Under the pieces are notes generated by a model. That model saw only the letters and a list, made by a program, of their open reading frames with translations, was not told where the DNA came from and did not search any database. From positions 1-41,715 of the forward strand of contig NZ_FZNL01000037.1 in assembly GCF_900187965.1 (NCBI RefSeq): 41,715 nucleotides of DNA, read 5' to 3'. Every line of letters starts with the position of its first letter. The first letter of the stretch is position 1. The position numbers and the translations under genes were made by a program. Positions 16,996 to 25,505 of this stretch are shown in pieces. This stretch comes from Flavobacterium sp. ov086. Its GTDB lineage: Bacteria; Bacteroidota; Bacteroidia; Flavobacteriales; Flavobacteriaceae.

Positions 16996-18996
16996 ATGTA
17001 TATCGAGAGACTGACCATTTCTAAGTTCCGATCCATCGAACACTTAGTACTTGAATTTAATAAAGGCGTTAATATCATCATAGGAGAAAATAATGCAGGA
17101 AAAAGCGCAGTTATGGATGCTGTGCGAATCTGTCTAAGCTTAGGAAGGCAATGGAGGGATATCGGCGTAAAGAATCCTGATGATTTTTACTTGGACAAAA
17201 AAATAATATCAGACATTCTGGAACCCATTGAATTCAGGCTGGAATTTAAAATTGAGGATAAGGAGGACAGAAATCTATTTCATTCGTTAATCTGGCAGAA
17301 CCCGACTTATCCAGGCGAAGCCAATTTGAGGCTAAGCTTCAAATATGAAATCGAAAAAGACGCGTTGGGCAACGAGAAGCTAAAATGGAAAATATGGGGC
17401 GGCGAAGACAATACCGTTGAAATGTCGGAACTGCAGCAGATTTATTATTCCTATCTCGAACCATTGAGAAATGCGGAGCAGGAACTCAGGCCATATGCAT
17501 CAAACAACAAGATAACATCCCTTTTCAGGGATCTTACCTCTTATAAAAAACCTGGTCCGAAGGGAATCATCGATGTGCCGCTTACTGCCGACAAAAAAAA
17601 TGAACTTTCGCAAGCACTGGAAACGGTTCTTAAAAACGAGGACTGGACTGGACTTATCAATACTGGACAGCACTTTATAAATGAACATCTGGAAGAAGCG
17701 GATATTAAGAAAAAAAGCTCTAAAGTCCACTTAAAACTATTGGAATACAAATTCGATAATATTGTGAAAGGATTTCTAACGCGAAAACCCGTCTATCCGG
17801 ACACAGTCCTGGGGGCTGACGTGCACCTGCAGAAATACTTCGATATCAGTCAGAATGGGTTAGGTGACAATAATATCATCCTAGCCTCAGCTGTATTAGG
17901 GGATCTAAAGAGCCGTAGAGACCAGAAAATCGAGCATTATTATGCACTGCTTATCGAAGAACCTGAAGCACATCTTCATCCGCAGAGGCAAAACACATTT
18001 TTTAATTATCTCAATACGCTTCAGAATTTGGGCGTGCAGATATTCATCACCTCCCACTCTCCTACCATAACCGCCAAATCAGATTTGGACAATCTAATAA
18101 TCCTCCAGAAGAATTTGGATGACAAGACCGGCCTTTTTACTTCTAAAAATTCCATTCTCACCGATCTGAATAAAGCATATCTCAGAAAATTCTTAGATGT
18201 GACCAAGTCGCAGCTTTTCTTTGCAAGCGGATGCATCCTAGTTGAAGGGATATCAGAGGCACTGCTGCTTCCGGTCTTTGCCTCCATGATGGGCAAGGAC
18301 TATAATCTTGACAAAAACGGCATAGAAATAGTGAACGTAAATGGCGTGGCATTCGAACCATTCGCTAATCTTTTCAACAGCAAGGACGAAAAGCAAAGAT
18401 TATCCACTTTCTGCGCTATTATCACTGATGACGACCGCAGCATCATAAAGGCTGGAAATTTTATCAGCAAAACTGAGACAATAAAAAAAGGTCAGGCCCA
18501 GGAAATTTTTGATGGACTGAAGACCCTTGGCGCTATAGACCAAAACAACAGAATTATCGGCTTTAATCCTGCAGACGGCATCAAAATCAAAGGATATGAG
18601 ACCAAAGAAGATTTTATTAAAAGTGTTCTTGCAGCAAAATATAATGTTATCTCCGACCGGGCAAAAAAGGCGCAGAAATTAGCCGCGGAAAACCTTCATG
18701 TCGAGCTGGCCGAGCATACTTTCGAATATGAGCTCATAACGGCATCCGCTGATAATGCAAAAATAATCGCAGAAGTGTACAATGGCATGCATTCCGCCAA
18801 TTACGTGGACCCCGCAGCAGACAGGTTCTTACTGGCCGCAGACATCCTCAAGAAGCTGAAATCCAATAAAGACAAGTCTGAATTGGCAGAGTCTCTTTCT
18901 TATGCATTCGATATGCACCCCAATCTCAGAAAACTTTTTATTATTCCTGAATATCTGCAGAAGTCTATAAAATGGGTTATTGATAAAAAACTTTAG
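16996..18996 (+). CDS. OLD-family ATPase/TOPRIM nuclease (GajA-like)
   Basis: A 666-aa protein with an ABC-type ATPase followed by a TOPRIM nuclease domain. Walker A is GENNAGKS (30-37), after the typical start MYIERLTISKFRSIEHL. Walker B/D-loop is LLIEEPEAHLHP (318-329), followed by an H-loop-like FITSHSPTI. The TOPRIM acidic residues are E417 (ILVEGISEALLLP) and the TDDDRS motif (D478-D480). Placement directly upstream of a UvrD-like helicase (2-base gap) is the class 2 OLD / Gabija arrangement, in which GajA nicks DNA and is restrained by nucleotides until phage infection depletes them. It is somewhat longer than the reference GajA (about 578 aa). All catalytic motifs are present. It is on the strand opposite to the flanking ICE genes, as an inserted cassette would be. 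Confidence 0.88.
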   Translation: MYIERLTISKFRSIEHLVLEFNKGVNIIIGENNAGKSAVMDAVRICLSLGRQWRDIGVKNPDDFYLDKKIISDILEPIEFRLEFKIEDKEDRNLFHSLIWQNPTYPGEANLRLSFKYEIEKDALGNEKLKWKIWGGEDNTVEMSELQQIYYSYLEPLRNAEQELRPYASNNKITSLFRDLTSYKKPGPKGIIDVPLTADKKNELSQALETVLKNEDWTGLINTGQHFINEHLEEADIKKKSSKVHLKLLEYKFDNIVKGFLTRKPVYPDTVLGADVHLQKYFDISQNGLGDNNIILASAVLGDLKSRRDQKIEHYYALLIEEPEAHLHPQRQNTFFNYLNTLQNLGVQIFITSHSPTITAKSDLDNLIILQKNLDDKTGLFTSKNSILTDLNKAYLRKFLDVTKSQLFFASGCILVEGISEALLLPVFASMMGKDYNLDKNGIEIVNVNGVAFEPFANLFNSKDEKQRLSTFCAIITDDDRSIIKAGNFISKTETIKKGQAQEIFDGLKTLGAIDQNNRIIGFNPADGIKIKGYETKEDFIKSVLAAKYNVISDRAKKAQKLAAENLHVELAEHTFEYELITASADNAKIIAEVYNGMHSANYVDPAADRFLLAADILKKLKSNKDKSELAESLSYAFDMHPNLRKLFIIPEYLQKSIKWVIDKKL

Positions 18997-18998
18997 TT

Positions 18999-20807
18999 AT
19001 GTACGGCAGCTTATCTGAATCGCAAAAAATAATTCTGGATTACAATGATGGAACAGTAGTTGTAAAGGCTTGTCCGGGAAGCGGCAAAACATACTCGCTT
19101 GCCGCAAGGATATCCAGGCTTTTGAAGGAATCTCAAGCAGGCAAAAAAGGCCTGTGCGTGATTTCATTCACCAATATCGCATGCATGGAAATTGAAGACA
19201 GGCTTGCAAATAATTTCTCAACAATAGTTCCATTAAAACATCCTCATTTTTTTGGCACTATAGACAGTTTTATCAATACTTTTATTTTTCTTCCATTCGG
19301 CCACCTGATAATGGGCTGCGATTCAAGGCCGGAGTTGGTAGGCGAACCCCATGCTCCCTGGAGTGTCAAAAGGTCTGACTGGGATTACGACCAGTATTTC
19401 GACAAAACCACTTTTGACGCTGACGGTATGCTAATTCCGATAGCCCCTTATCAGGCTTTTAGTTTCCGATGGAATTATTACAATAAAGACGGCAGAACCG
19501 TTAACGGCAATATATTGAGAATAATGCGGTCAAAAAACACATTGTTCAAGAAAGGTTATGCCAACCAGTCTGATGCCAACTATCTGTCGTTAAAAGTGCT
19601 TCAGAAATATCCAGTGATTGCCCAAAATCTAGCTCAAAAATTTTCTCATTTCATGATTGACGAATGTCAGGACACAAATGATGTGCATATGAAAATCATT
19701 GATATCCTAAACGAACAGGGCGGTGGCAATATAATGCTAGTCGGCGACCGTGACCAGTCAATCTTTGAATGGAATGATGCAAAGCCTGAACTTTTTGACC
19801 AGAAATATAATTTATGGGACAAAATTCTTCTCAATCAAAATAGAAGAAGTTCACAGCTTATCTGCAACTTCATAAAAAACCTGTCCTCTTTTGAAGAAAT
19901 AAATGCAGTCAATGAAAAGGTCAAAGATTCAGCCATAGAACCATCAATTTATGGTTACATCACTCCTAAAAACGCAACTGCAAAAGACAAGACAATAATA
20001 ACCTTGGAACAGAGCGTCGAAAACTTCAAAGAAATCCTAAACAATTTTCTTGATGAATGCCGCAAGAACAAAATTCCAATAGACAAGGAAAACACTGCAG
20101 TCCTGTACAGAGGCAATTCCAGCTCAAAATACTTGGGACTCAGATCCGATCTCAATGATTTCGAAACTATTCCGTGGATCACAAATCATCATCATGTAAA
20201 AAATATCATCAAAGGCAGACATATGTATGAGAATGGATCCTTTAACAAAGGCTACAAATTAATGGAAAAAGGATATTTTGAAGCGCTGATGCGCCCTTCG
20301 AATCCCCAATTTTACTGCAACACCCAATTTGTGGCAGACAGAATATATACAAACGGGATAAAACAGCACCGCAAGGAAGTTTTCAGTTTTATAGAATGCC
20401 TGCCTGCATCCAAAGATAAGACTTTGAACGAGTGGGTAGAACAGGCAAACAAGGCATTAAGAGAAGCTGCATTTGCTCTAGAATTCAGAATTGAATCACA
20501 ATTTGGAAACATAGCCATAGATGATTATTTCGGGGAAGACCTCAACAGTGAAAAACTGCACCCCTTTTATTTTGGAACGGTCCATTCTGTCAAAGGCAAA
20601 ACATTTCAGGCCGTTTTGCTGCTGCTTGGGAAGAAGGCTGTCCGTAAAAATTATGCTACCATAATAACTTCAGATCTTGCAGTTCTCAATGCAAATGATC
20701 TTGAAGAACTCAGAATTGTATATGTGGCCTTATCCCGTCCCGAAATCCTACTGCAGATGGCCGTACCGGATTCAGATCTTGCGCTTTGGACAGGCAAAAT
20801 GAACTAG
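18999..20807 (+). CDS. UvrD/Rep-family helicase (GajB-like)
   Basis: A 602-aa SF1A helicase with all motifs in order: Walker A ACPGSGKT (24-31); Ia with VISFTNIACMEIEDR; Walker B FMIDECQDT (218-226); motif III LVGDRDQSIFEWNDA; motif IV LNQNRRSSQLI; motif V GTVHSVKGKTFQAVLL; motif VI YVALSRPE. It follows the OLD nuclease by 2 bases, so the two are co-translated, as in Gabija gajA-gajB. It is longer than the reference GajB (about 494 aa), the extra length being in the 2A/1B region. It is followed by ~250 bases without a gene. Role: partner subunit or DNA sensor of the anti-phage nuclease complex (family knowledge). Confidence 0.88.
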   Translation: MYGSLSESQKIILDYNDGTVVVKACPGSGKTYSLAARISRLLKESQAGKKGLCVISFTNIACMEIEDRLANNFSTIVPLKHPHFFGTIDSFINTFIFLPFGHLIMGCDSRPELVGEPHAPWSVKRSDWDYDQYFDKTTFDADGMLIPIAPYQAFSFRWNYYNKDGRTVNGNILRIMRSKNTLFKKGYANQSDANYLSLKVLQKYPVIAQNLAQKFSHFMIDECQDTNDVHMKIIDILNEQGGGNIMLVGDRDQSIFEWNDAKPELFDQKYNLWDKILLNQNRRSSQLICNFIKNLSSFEEINAVNEKVKDSAIEPSIYGYITPKNATAKDKTIITLEQSVENFKEILNNFLDECRKNKIPIDKENTAVLYRGNSSSKYLGLRSDLNDFETIPWITNHHHVKNIIKGRHMYENGSFNKGYKLMEKGYFEALMRPSNPQFYCNTQFVADRIYTNGIKQHRKEVFSFIECLPASKDKTLNEWVEQANKALREAAFALEFRIESQFGNIAIDDYFGEDLNSEKLHPFYFGTVHSVKGKTFQAVLLLLGKKAVRKNYATIITSDLAVLNANDLEELRIVYVALSRPEILLQMAVPDSDLALWTGKMN

Positions 20808-21057
20808 CAGCAGCTTCTATATTTTGTTTCAGACGCTGTCCTGTTGAAAAAACGAAAGTCCGGATCAGGCCAGAAGTGAGGTCCGGCTACGCAGGAGAAT
20901 TTTCAGAGCGCAATCCCATCGATTCAGGCTTGAAGGGGCAAAAATGCATCAAAACCTGTATAAGCCCGAACCAGCCTGGAAGATAGGAATATGACAGATT
21001 TTAAATCGAAGTGAAACAAAATCAAAGACCGGCAATAAAATGACTATACGATACGCG

Positions 21058-21801
21058 CTATTCGAAAGGATAGAACCTTTTTTCAAATTCCCGATATTTA
21101 AAATTGTAGAAAAAAGTATAATTAAAATTACAACGGCAGTATCTTCTTCCGCTTTCGTGCCTAAAGCCAACCGGAATGTCTCCCAATCCGTAATCATTGA
21201 GCGTTTTGGTTATCTTCTCATATGTATATTCTCCAACATTTTTCTGGCCTCCTGAGCGCACATTGATAAGAATATGCGGCTTGTCAATCCCAATGCCAAT
21301 AAGGTACTTATCCAGAGCAATGGATTTAGCAGCATCCTTAAAGGTAAACATTATCTGAGAATCCAGCTTTTTGCCGGTAAGATAGTCCCTTTTCACTTCT
21401 TGTATATCAGAATAAAACTTCTTTTCCAGAGGCGTATTATCTTTCCAATACCAAGGATTGGATTTTGTAATGTAAACATGCTCCAGATCAGCAGAGTTTA
21501 AAAGCTCCAGCTTCATCCTGAATGTTACCGGACCATAGTTGTTTTCTTTCGAATATCTAATGTGAAGATCTTCGCCGTCCAAAAAAACATGATTCCAAAC
21601 ATCATGCGTCTTATCTGCTGCATCAGATTTCTGCCAAGTCTGCACCAGATTATTAGCTTCTACATAATGTCTGGAAAGCAGCGCATTCTGCTTTATAAAT
21701 GTCAGTGAAGTGGCTACAGTATTGGCATGATAAAGGTATTGCAGGCCTTTTTCCCTTAAAATCTCATATACTTCTTTTGAGGGCAGTGCGTAATTTTCCA
21801 T
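21058..21801 (-). CDS. Possible ADP-ribosyltransferase-fold (DarT-like) protein
   Basis: A 247-aa soluble protein. Near the N-terminus is LYHANTVATSLTFIKQNALLSR (residues 23-44), which is close in form to the first signature of DarT/DUF4433 ADP-ribosyltransferases (YH.T...N...I...GL.S). Other notable motifs are WNHVFLDGEDLHIR (69-82) and NYGPVTF (88-94). The catalytic Arg/Glu pair cannot be assigned with certainty. The last ~30 residues (after GFRHESGRRY) are aromatic-rich and look unlike the rest, so a frameshifted tail is possible. It is 98 bases downstream of the PLD nuclease on the same strand. No DarG-type macrodomain antitoxin gene is beside it. The assignment is tentative; a novel family is equally possible. 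Confidence 0.45.
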   Translation of the reverse strand: MENYALPSKEVYEILREKGLQYLYHANTVATSLTFIKQNALLSRHYVEANNLVQTWQKSDAADKTHDVWNHVFLDGEDLHIRYSKENNYGPVTFRMKLELLNSADLEHVYITKSNPWYWKDNTPLEKKFYSDIQEVKRDYLTGKKLDSQIMFTFKDAAKSIALDKYLIGIGIDKPHILINVRSGGQKNVGEYTYEKITKTLNDYGLGDIPVGFRHESGRRYCRCNFNYTFFYNFKYREFEKRFYPFE

Positions 21802-21899
21802 TTTTTATAAATATTTCTCAGTTTTCCATTCTAATGTCAAGTATACAATACATTGCAGCACCACAATTTAAAAAATGATATGTTTCAGGCGAATTATTC

Positions 21900-23120
21900 T
21901 TAAACAAAAAAATCGTAAATCCATCCAAGTCTCTGAAACTCAAAAAGAACTGTTTCAGGGAAATTCTCCTCTGACAATTCAATATCGGTGCAATTAAAAT
22001 TCCGTCCTATTGTAAAATAATATTTAAAATCATCAGTAAGAAGAATTTTTTTTAGATGCGCTGCATTTTCCACTTTCGATACCGGAACATTAACGCTTTT
22101 GACATCAATCCAATAGGATCCCCCCAAGTCCTTAATTTTCTCGTGCAGCAATTGGACAAAAAATTCATTATTCAGGTTTGATCTGAGTTTCTCTCTTTCT
22201 GTCCTGCTTCCCCTATTTTTGCCAATCATCAGCCAAATACCGATTTCATTGCCTCTTAATATTATCTGGAGCCTTGGATGATCAAAAAGTTTACCTTTGC
22301 CGGTCCCATAGTGCAGCCACATAGCGTCAAGATTTGGTCTGCTTCTTGGTGTATGCGCATGGCTGGAAACAATATTGCCGCTTCTTGAATGGCAATATAA
22401 ATTATTGAGGCCAAAATCTGTGAATCTTTTATATATTTGGTCATGCAGAGATAAAAACTTTAATTTTACCCGCTTTCTTTTATCTTTCGCCATGTTTGAT
22501 TTATCCCATTGGTATGCAGCAGAAAAAGCTTCAAAAGCTTCAAAACCGAAATACTGTTTTTCCAGATCAATGGCAATCGTTCCTGAAGTCGGCAGCTCTG
22601 ACCTGAATCTGTCAAAATCCGCTTTATTCACTCTTTGTCTCTGCCTGATAGCGTTATATACTTCAGAGTACTGTGTAATGAGATCCGCATCCAGTTCCAT
22701 GGAAGATTCATAAAGATCCTTGAACCAACTCCGGATCTCGCCGCACTGCTCCTGTGAATCAATCATGACAGTCATCTCCAGATTATTGGACAAGCCTCCC
22801 TGGGTGGTGTTCGCTGAGCCGATAAAAGCAACATACCTGCCATCTTTTTGTTCAATCAGATAAACTTTGGGATGAAAAGTGTACTGAGGCTTGCATACTT
22901 TTGTCTTTGTTAACCCGTCTTTGCTTTTTTCCAATAACAGTTTCAGCATATGGGGATTGACCGCCAAATCAAGACCTATAACATAATTGCATTTACAGTC
23001 CGAGGATTTGTTTTTTTCTATAAATTCATAACCTGATCTGGAAATAAGAGCGGTAGCTATAAAAAAAGCTTTTGCGTCCTTAAGAGCCGGTCCCAATTCC
23101 TTTTCTAAATTTAAGATCAT
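21900..23120 (-). CDS. Phospholipase D-superfamily nuclease-like protein
   Basis: A 406-aa protein with one HKD motif: TFHPKVYLIE (H83, K85) and, 17 residues on, FIGSANTTQGGLSNNLEMTV (S102, N104, E115), with a preceding domain (CNYVIGLDLAVNP). One HKD per chain means the active site would form in a dimer, as in Nuc/BfiI-type nucleases and several defence-island PLD proteins. The C-terminal ~250 residues are not recognised; they contain basic KRKRVKLKFL and an FFVQLLHEKIKDLGG segment and could bind DNA. It lies between the HEPN/Toprim gene (114-base gap) and the DarT-like gene (98-base gap) on the same strand. The motif is good evidence for the fold but not for the substrate. Confidence 0.75.
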   Translation of the reverse strand: MILNLEKELGPALKDAKAFFIATALISRSGYEFIEKNKSSDCKCNYVIGLDLAVNPHMLKLLLEKSKDGLTKTKVCKPQYTFHPKVYLIEQKDGRYVAFIGSANTTQGGLSNNLEMTVMIDSQEQCGEIRSWFKDLYESSMELDADLITQYSEVYNAIRQRQRVNKADFDRFRSELPTSGTIAIDLEKQYFGFEAFEAFSAAYQWDKSNMAKDKRKRVKLKFLSLHDQIYKRFTDFGLNNLYCHSRSGNIVSSHAHTPRSRPNLDAMWLHYGTGKGKLFDHPRLQIILRGNEIGIWLMIGKNRGSRTEREKLRSNLNNEFFVQLLHEKIKDLGGSYWIDVKSVNVPVSKVENAAHLKKILLTDDFKYYFTIGRNFNCTDIELSEENFPETVLFEFQRLGWIYDFFV

Positions 23121-23234
23121 TTTTACAAGTAATTTAATTAAATCTCATAGGGCTAAAATAACTAAATTTGATTATTATAAAGCATCAAATATAAACTGCT
23201 GTTGTTCCTGCCTAAATGCAGAACTTTATTGCAG

Positions 23235-24539
23235 TCAGATGTATTTCAGCGGTGTCGGTGCATGATCCATAGTGGCTGCGGCCTCAAAAATTCTTTCAAA
23301 TACTGAAATCAGGCCGCTCCAATCCTGATCAGACTGCAAAGCTTCTTTTTTTTGCGCAGCTTTGGCTTTTTTGAAGTAGTTCTTCTGAAGCCGGGCTTTG
23401 CCTGAAATTTCTCCCTGAAAAATTTTCAGCTGTGGCTCAATGCTTCTCCATTTGACCGGGGCCAAGTGGCCGGCATCGTCTGCCAGGATATCAATTCCCA
23501 AGTACATCTCAATGCTGCAGGCGCATCCATTGACATTTTCATGCTTTATCATCCCATCAGACCCGATGGTAGGATAGCTGTCTGCAAGCTCTATTGGAGG
23601 CAGGGATATTATTCTGAAATTTTCCGGGAATTTTATTTTTTTCAGGCGCTGAAACGATGCCAAACCAGCCGCATCGTAATCAAACAATGCAATAATCTTA
23701 TTGCTGATTCCTGCTGCGGCAAAAGACTTGACAGTCTTTTCCAGCATCGCCGATCCCCCCTCCGCCTTATAATCATCAAAATCGAGAAAAGAAAAATAAT
23801 TCGACACCTGCGGATATAGCAATCTCAATGCTTTCATTAAAATTTTACTGTCGGAAGCCCCTTCTGTGAGAATAATGATTTTCTGGAATGGCAAAGAAGA
23901 ATCAAGATAGGATTGCGCCGTATGGGCACAAACAGGCTCCTTTTCCCCATAATATCCTGAATAGACCACATCGGTCAAATCCAGAACCAATTCTGAATCC
24001 GGATCTGCGGCTTCCAATAGGCCGCGAAGAACGTATCCTATGCCGATATTTGGATATCCTAAATATATATCCTGATGAATATCATCAACTTCAAGCATAA
24101 AACGAACAATACCTTCCTGCTGTTCAAGATTCTCGCTGTAATCTGTAATATTATTTTCGAAGATATGCTTAATCAGAGCTACCCAATAGCCAAAGCCCCC
24201 ATTTTTTAAAGTATTTAGATGATCGATATCATCTTCACAATCGAATTGAGCCCTGGTCAGTAAAGCATTTTCTATACCCTCACTGTATTTGCGCTTAACT
24301 TTATCCAAAGTATAGCCCATAATTTCAAGCCTGAGTTTAATGGCCGATGCAGAAGCCGCATACTCGCAGGTCGGCACATTATCATCATCAGCGATAGGAC
24401 TGCTGTAATAGGTCTGATAGGGTACCATACGGCTTCGACGGTCTTCTTCAGTAAAGAAACACGACCACGATGTGCTGATATAACTTTTTGACTGGTCTAT
24501 TTCGTAACCATTTAATGCTAACGTGCAAAAACTTCCCAT
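23235..24539 (-). CDS. HEPN/Toprim-associated domain protein with TOPRIM domain
   Basis: A 434-aa protein. The N-terminal ~210 residues begin MGSFCTLALNGYEID, the form of the HEPN/Toprim N-terminal domain described in prokaryotic conflict systems. A TOPRIM domain follows: IIILTEGASDSKILMKAL (E226), FLDFDDYKAEGGS, and ALFDYDAAG (D287/D289). The C-terminus is Lys/Ala-rich and helical. TOPRIM domains of this kind are expected to cut or nick nucleic acids or to regulate a partner; the family role is not established. It is transcribed toward the PLD gene (114-base gap). Motif positions and length look complete. Confidence 0.75.
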   Translation of the reverse strand: MGSFCTLALNGYEIDQSKSYISTSWSCFFTEEDRRSRMVPYQTYYSSPIADDDNVPTCEYAASASAIKLRLEIMGYTLDKVKRKYSEGIENALLTRAQFDCEDDIDHLNTLKNGGFGYWVALIKHIFENNITDYSENLEQQEGIVRFMLEVDDIHQDIYLGYPNIGIGYVLRGLLEAADPDSELVLDLTDVVYSGYYGEKEPVCAHTAQSYLDSSLPFQKIIILTEGASDSKILMKALRLLYPQVSNYFSFLDFDDYKAEGGSAMLEKTVKSFAAAGISNKIIALFDYDAAGLASFQRLKKIKFPENFRIISLPPIELADSYPTIGSDGMIKHENVNGCACSIEMYLGIDILADDAGHLAPVKWRSIEPQLKIFQGEISGKARLQKNYFKKAKAAQKKEALQSDQDWSGLISVFERIFEAAATMDHAPTPLKYI

Positions 24540-24695
24540 ATAACTTAAATTATCAAAACAAAATTTAGCCCGAAGAGAGATACAGCTGCTAAACTGGCTG
24601 AAATAAAATTAATGTTTGGGCCGCCATTTTCAATAGAACCGGCTTTACCCTATAAAATCGTGTACAAAAAAAATGCTTTTGACGATTTACAAAAA

Positions 24696-25403
24696 TCAGT
24701 ATTCATATTCCAGCAATTCGCTTTCTATCCCAATATCCCGCAGCAGAAAATATACGTCTTCGGCTATATCTGTTGATGTAAAATTATAGCTGATGCTGCT
24801 TCCGTGATAAATATTGTAATCCTTGATTATAAATCTCAACTGAAGCAGTTTATCAATTGTCAATTTCGAAAAGAACTCAAAGGCTCCAAGATCCAGTTCC
24901 GCAAACAAGACCATTTTAGAGAGATCTGCCCTGCTGTATATTCTTGCAAAACAAGATAATTCAATATCATTCAAATCTTTTACTCCTTCAATAATGATTA
25001 GGTCCTTGTAGTTTATTTTCTTGCCCTCAGCTAAAATCTGTCCGGCATAATATCCCAAAATCATAGCTCCATATATGGACTTAGAGTTGATTGCGTTTTC
25101 AATCGTATTGCTTAAAAAATCAAAATTTCTTTCATTTTTCAGATAGTCTTTCAGCTTCTCGACATCCTTAAAATCAGTAAGGCCATGATCATGCAGGCTG
25201 CCGGCGTATGATTTCAGGAATTTCTTGAATTTTCTCTTTTTATTAAAAGTGTACAGCGAATGAATGGCCTTTATAGGCGCAAAGACATCAGTCGCCGTAT
25301 CGGTCAGATCTTTAAAAGGCTCAAAATATGCGTCAATTATATCATCCAGCCTTTCAACATTATCCATTACGTTTTTGCTAATTCCGATAATATCCATATA
25401 CAA
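24696..25403 (-). CDS. Helical protein of unknown function upstream of the HEPN/Toprim gene
   Basis: A 235-aa soluble, mostly helical protein. It contains APIKAIHSLYTFNKKRKFKK, LKDYLKNERNFDF, NAINSKSIYGAMILGYYAGQ and LIIIEGVKDLNDIELSCF. The form (a helical pair, basic K/R patch, then a 'SKS...LG..AG' helix and LND segment) matches a set of small unnamed defence-island proteins I have seen, but I cannot name a family. A second ATG two codons in (MDIIGISKN) may be the true start. It lies between the HEPN/Toprim gene (156 bases downstream) and the 1759-aa NTPase (102 bases upstream), same strand, so it may belong to either system. Confidence 0.55.
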   Translation of the reverse strand: MYMDIIGISKNVMDNVERLDDIIDAYFEPFKDLTDTATDVFAPIKAIHSLYTFNKKRKFKKFLKSYAGSLHDHGLTDFKDVEKLKDYLKNERNFDFLSNTIENAINSKSIYGAMILGYYAGQILAEGKKINYKDLIIIEGVKDLNDIELSCFARIYSRADLSKMVLFAELDLGAFEFFSKLTIDKLLQLRFIIKDYNIYHGSSISYNFTSTDIAEDVYFLLRDIGIESELLEYEY

Positions 25404-25505
25404 AATTTTTATAAAATTTATTAAACCTAAAATACATAATCATAAATACGGCTGCTCCGCTGAAGCCAAACTTTATAGTTCTTAGCCATCAGCTGCTAAC
25501 TGCTT

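Noticed and set aside
20786..20986. 66-codon frame after the helicase
   Set aside because: Starts inside the helicase gene in another frame and has no protein-like conservation pattern.
21058..21801. Complete DarTG toxin-antitoxin system
   Set aside because: No macrodomain (DarG-like) gene is adjacent, and the ART catalytic residues cannot be assigned.
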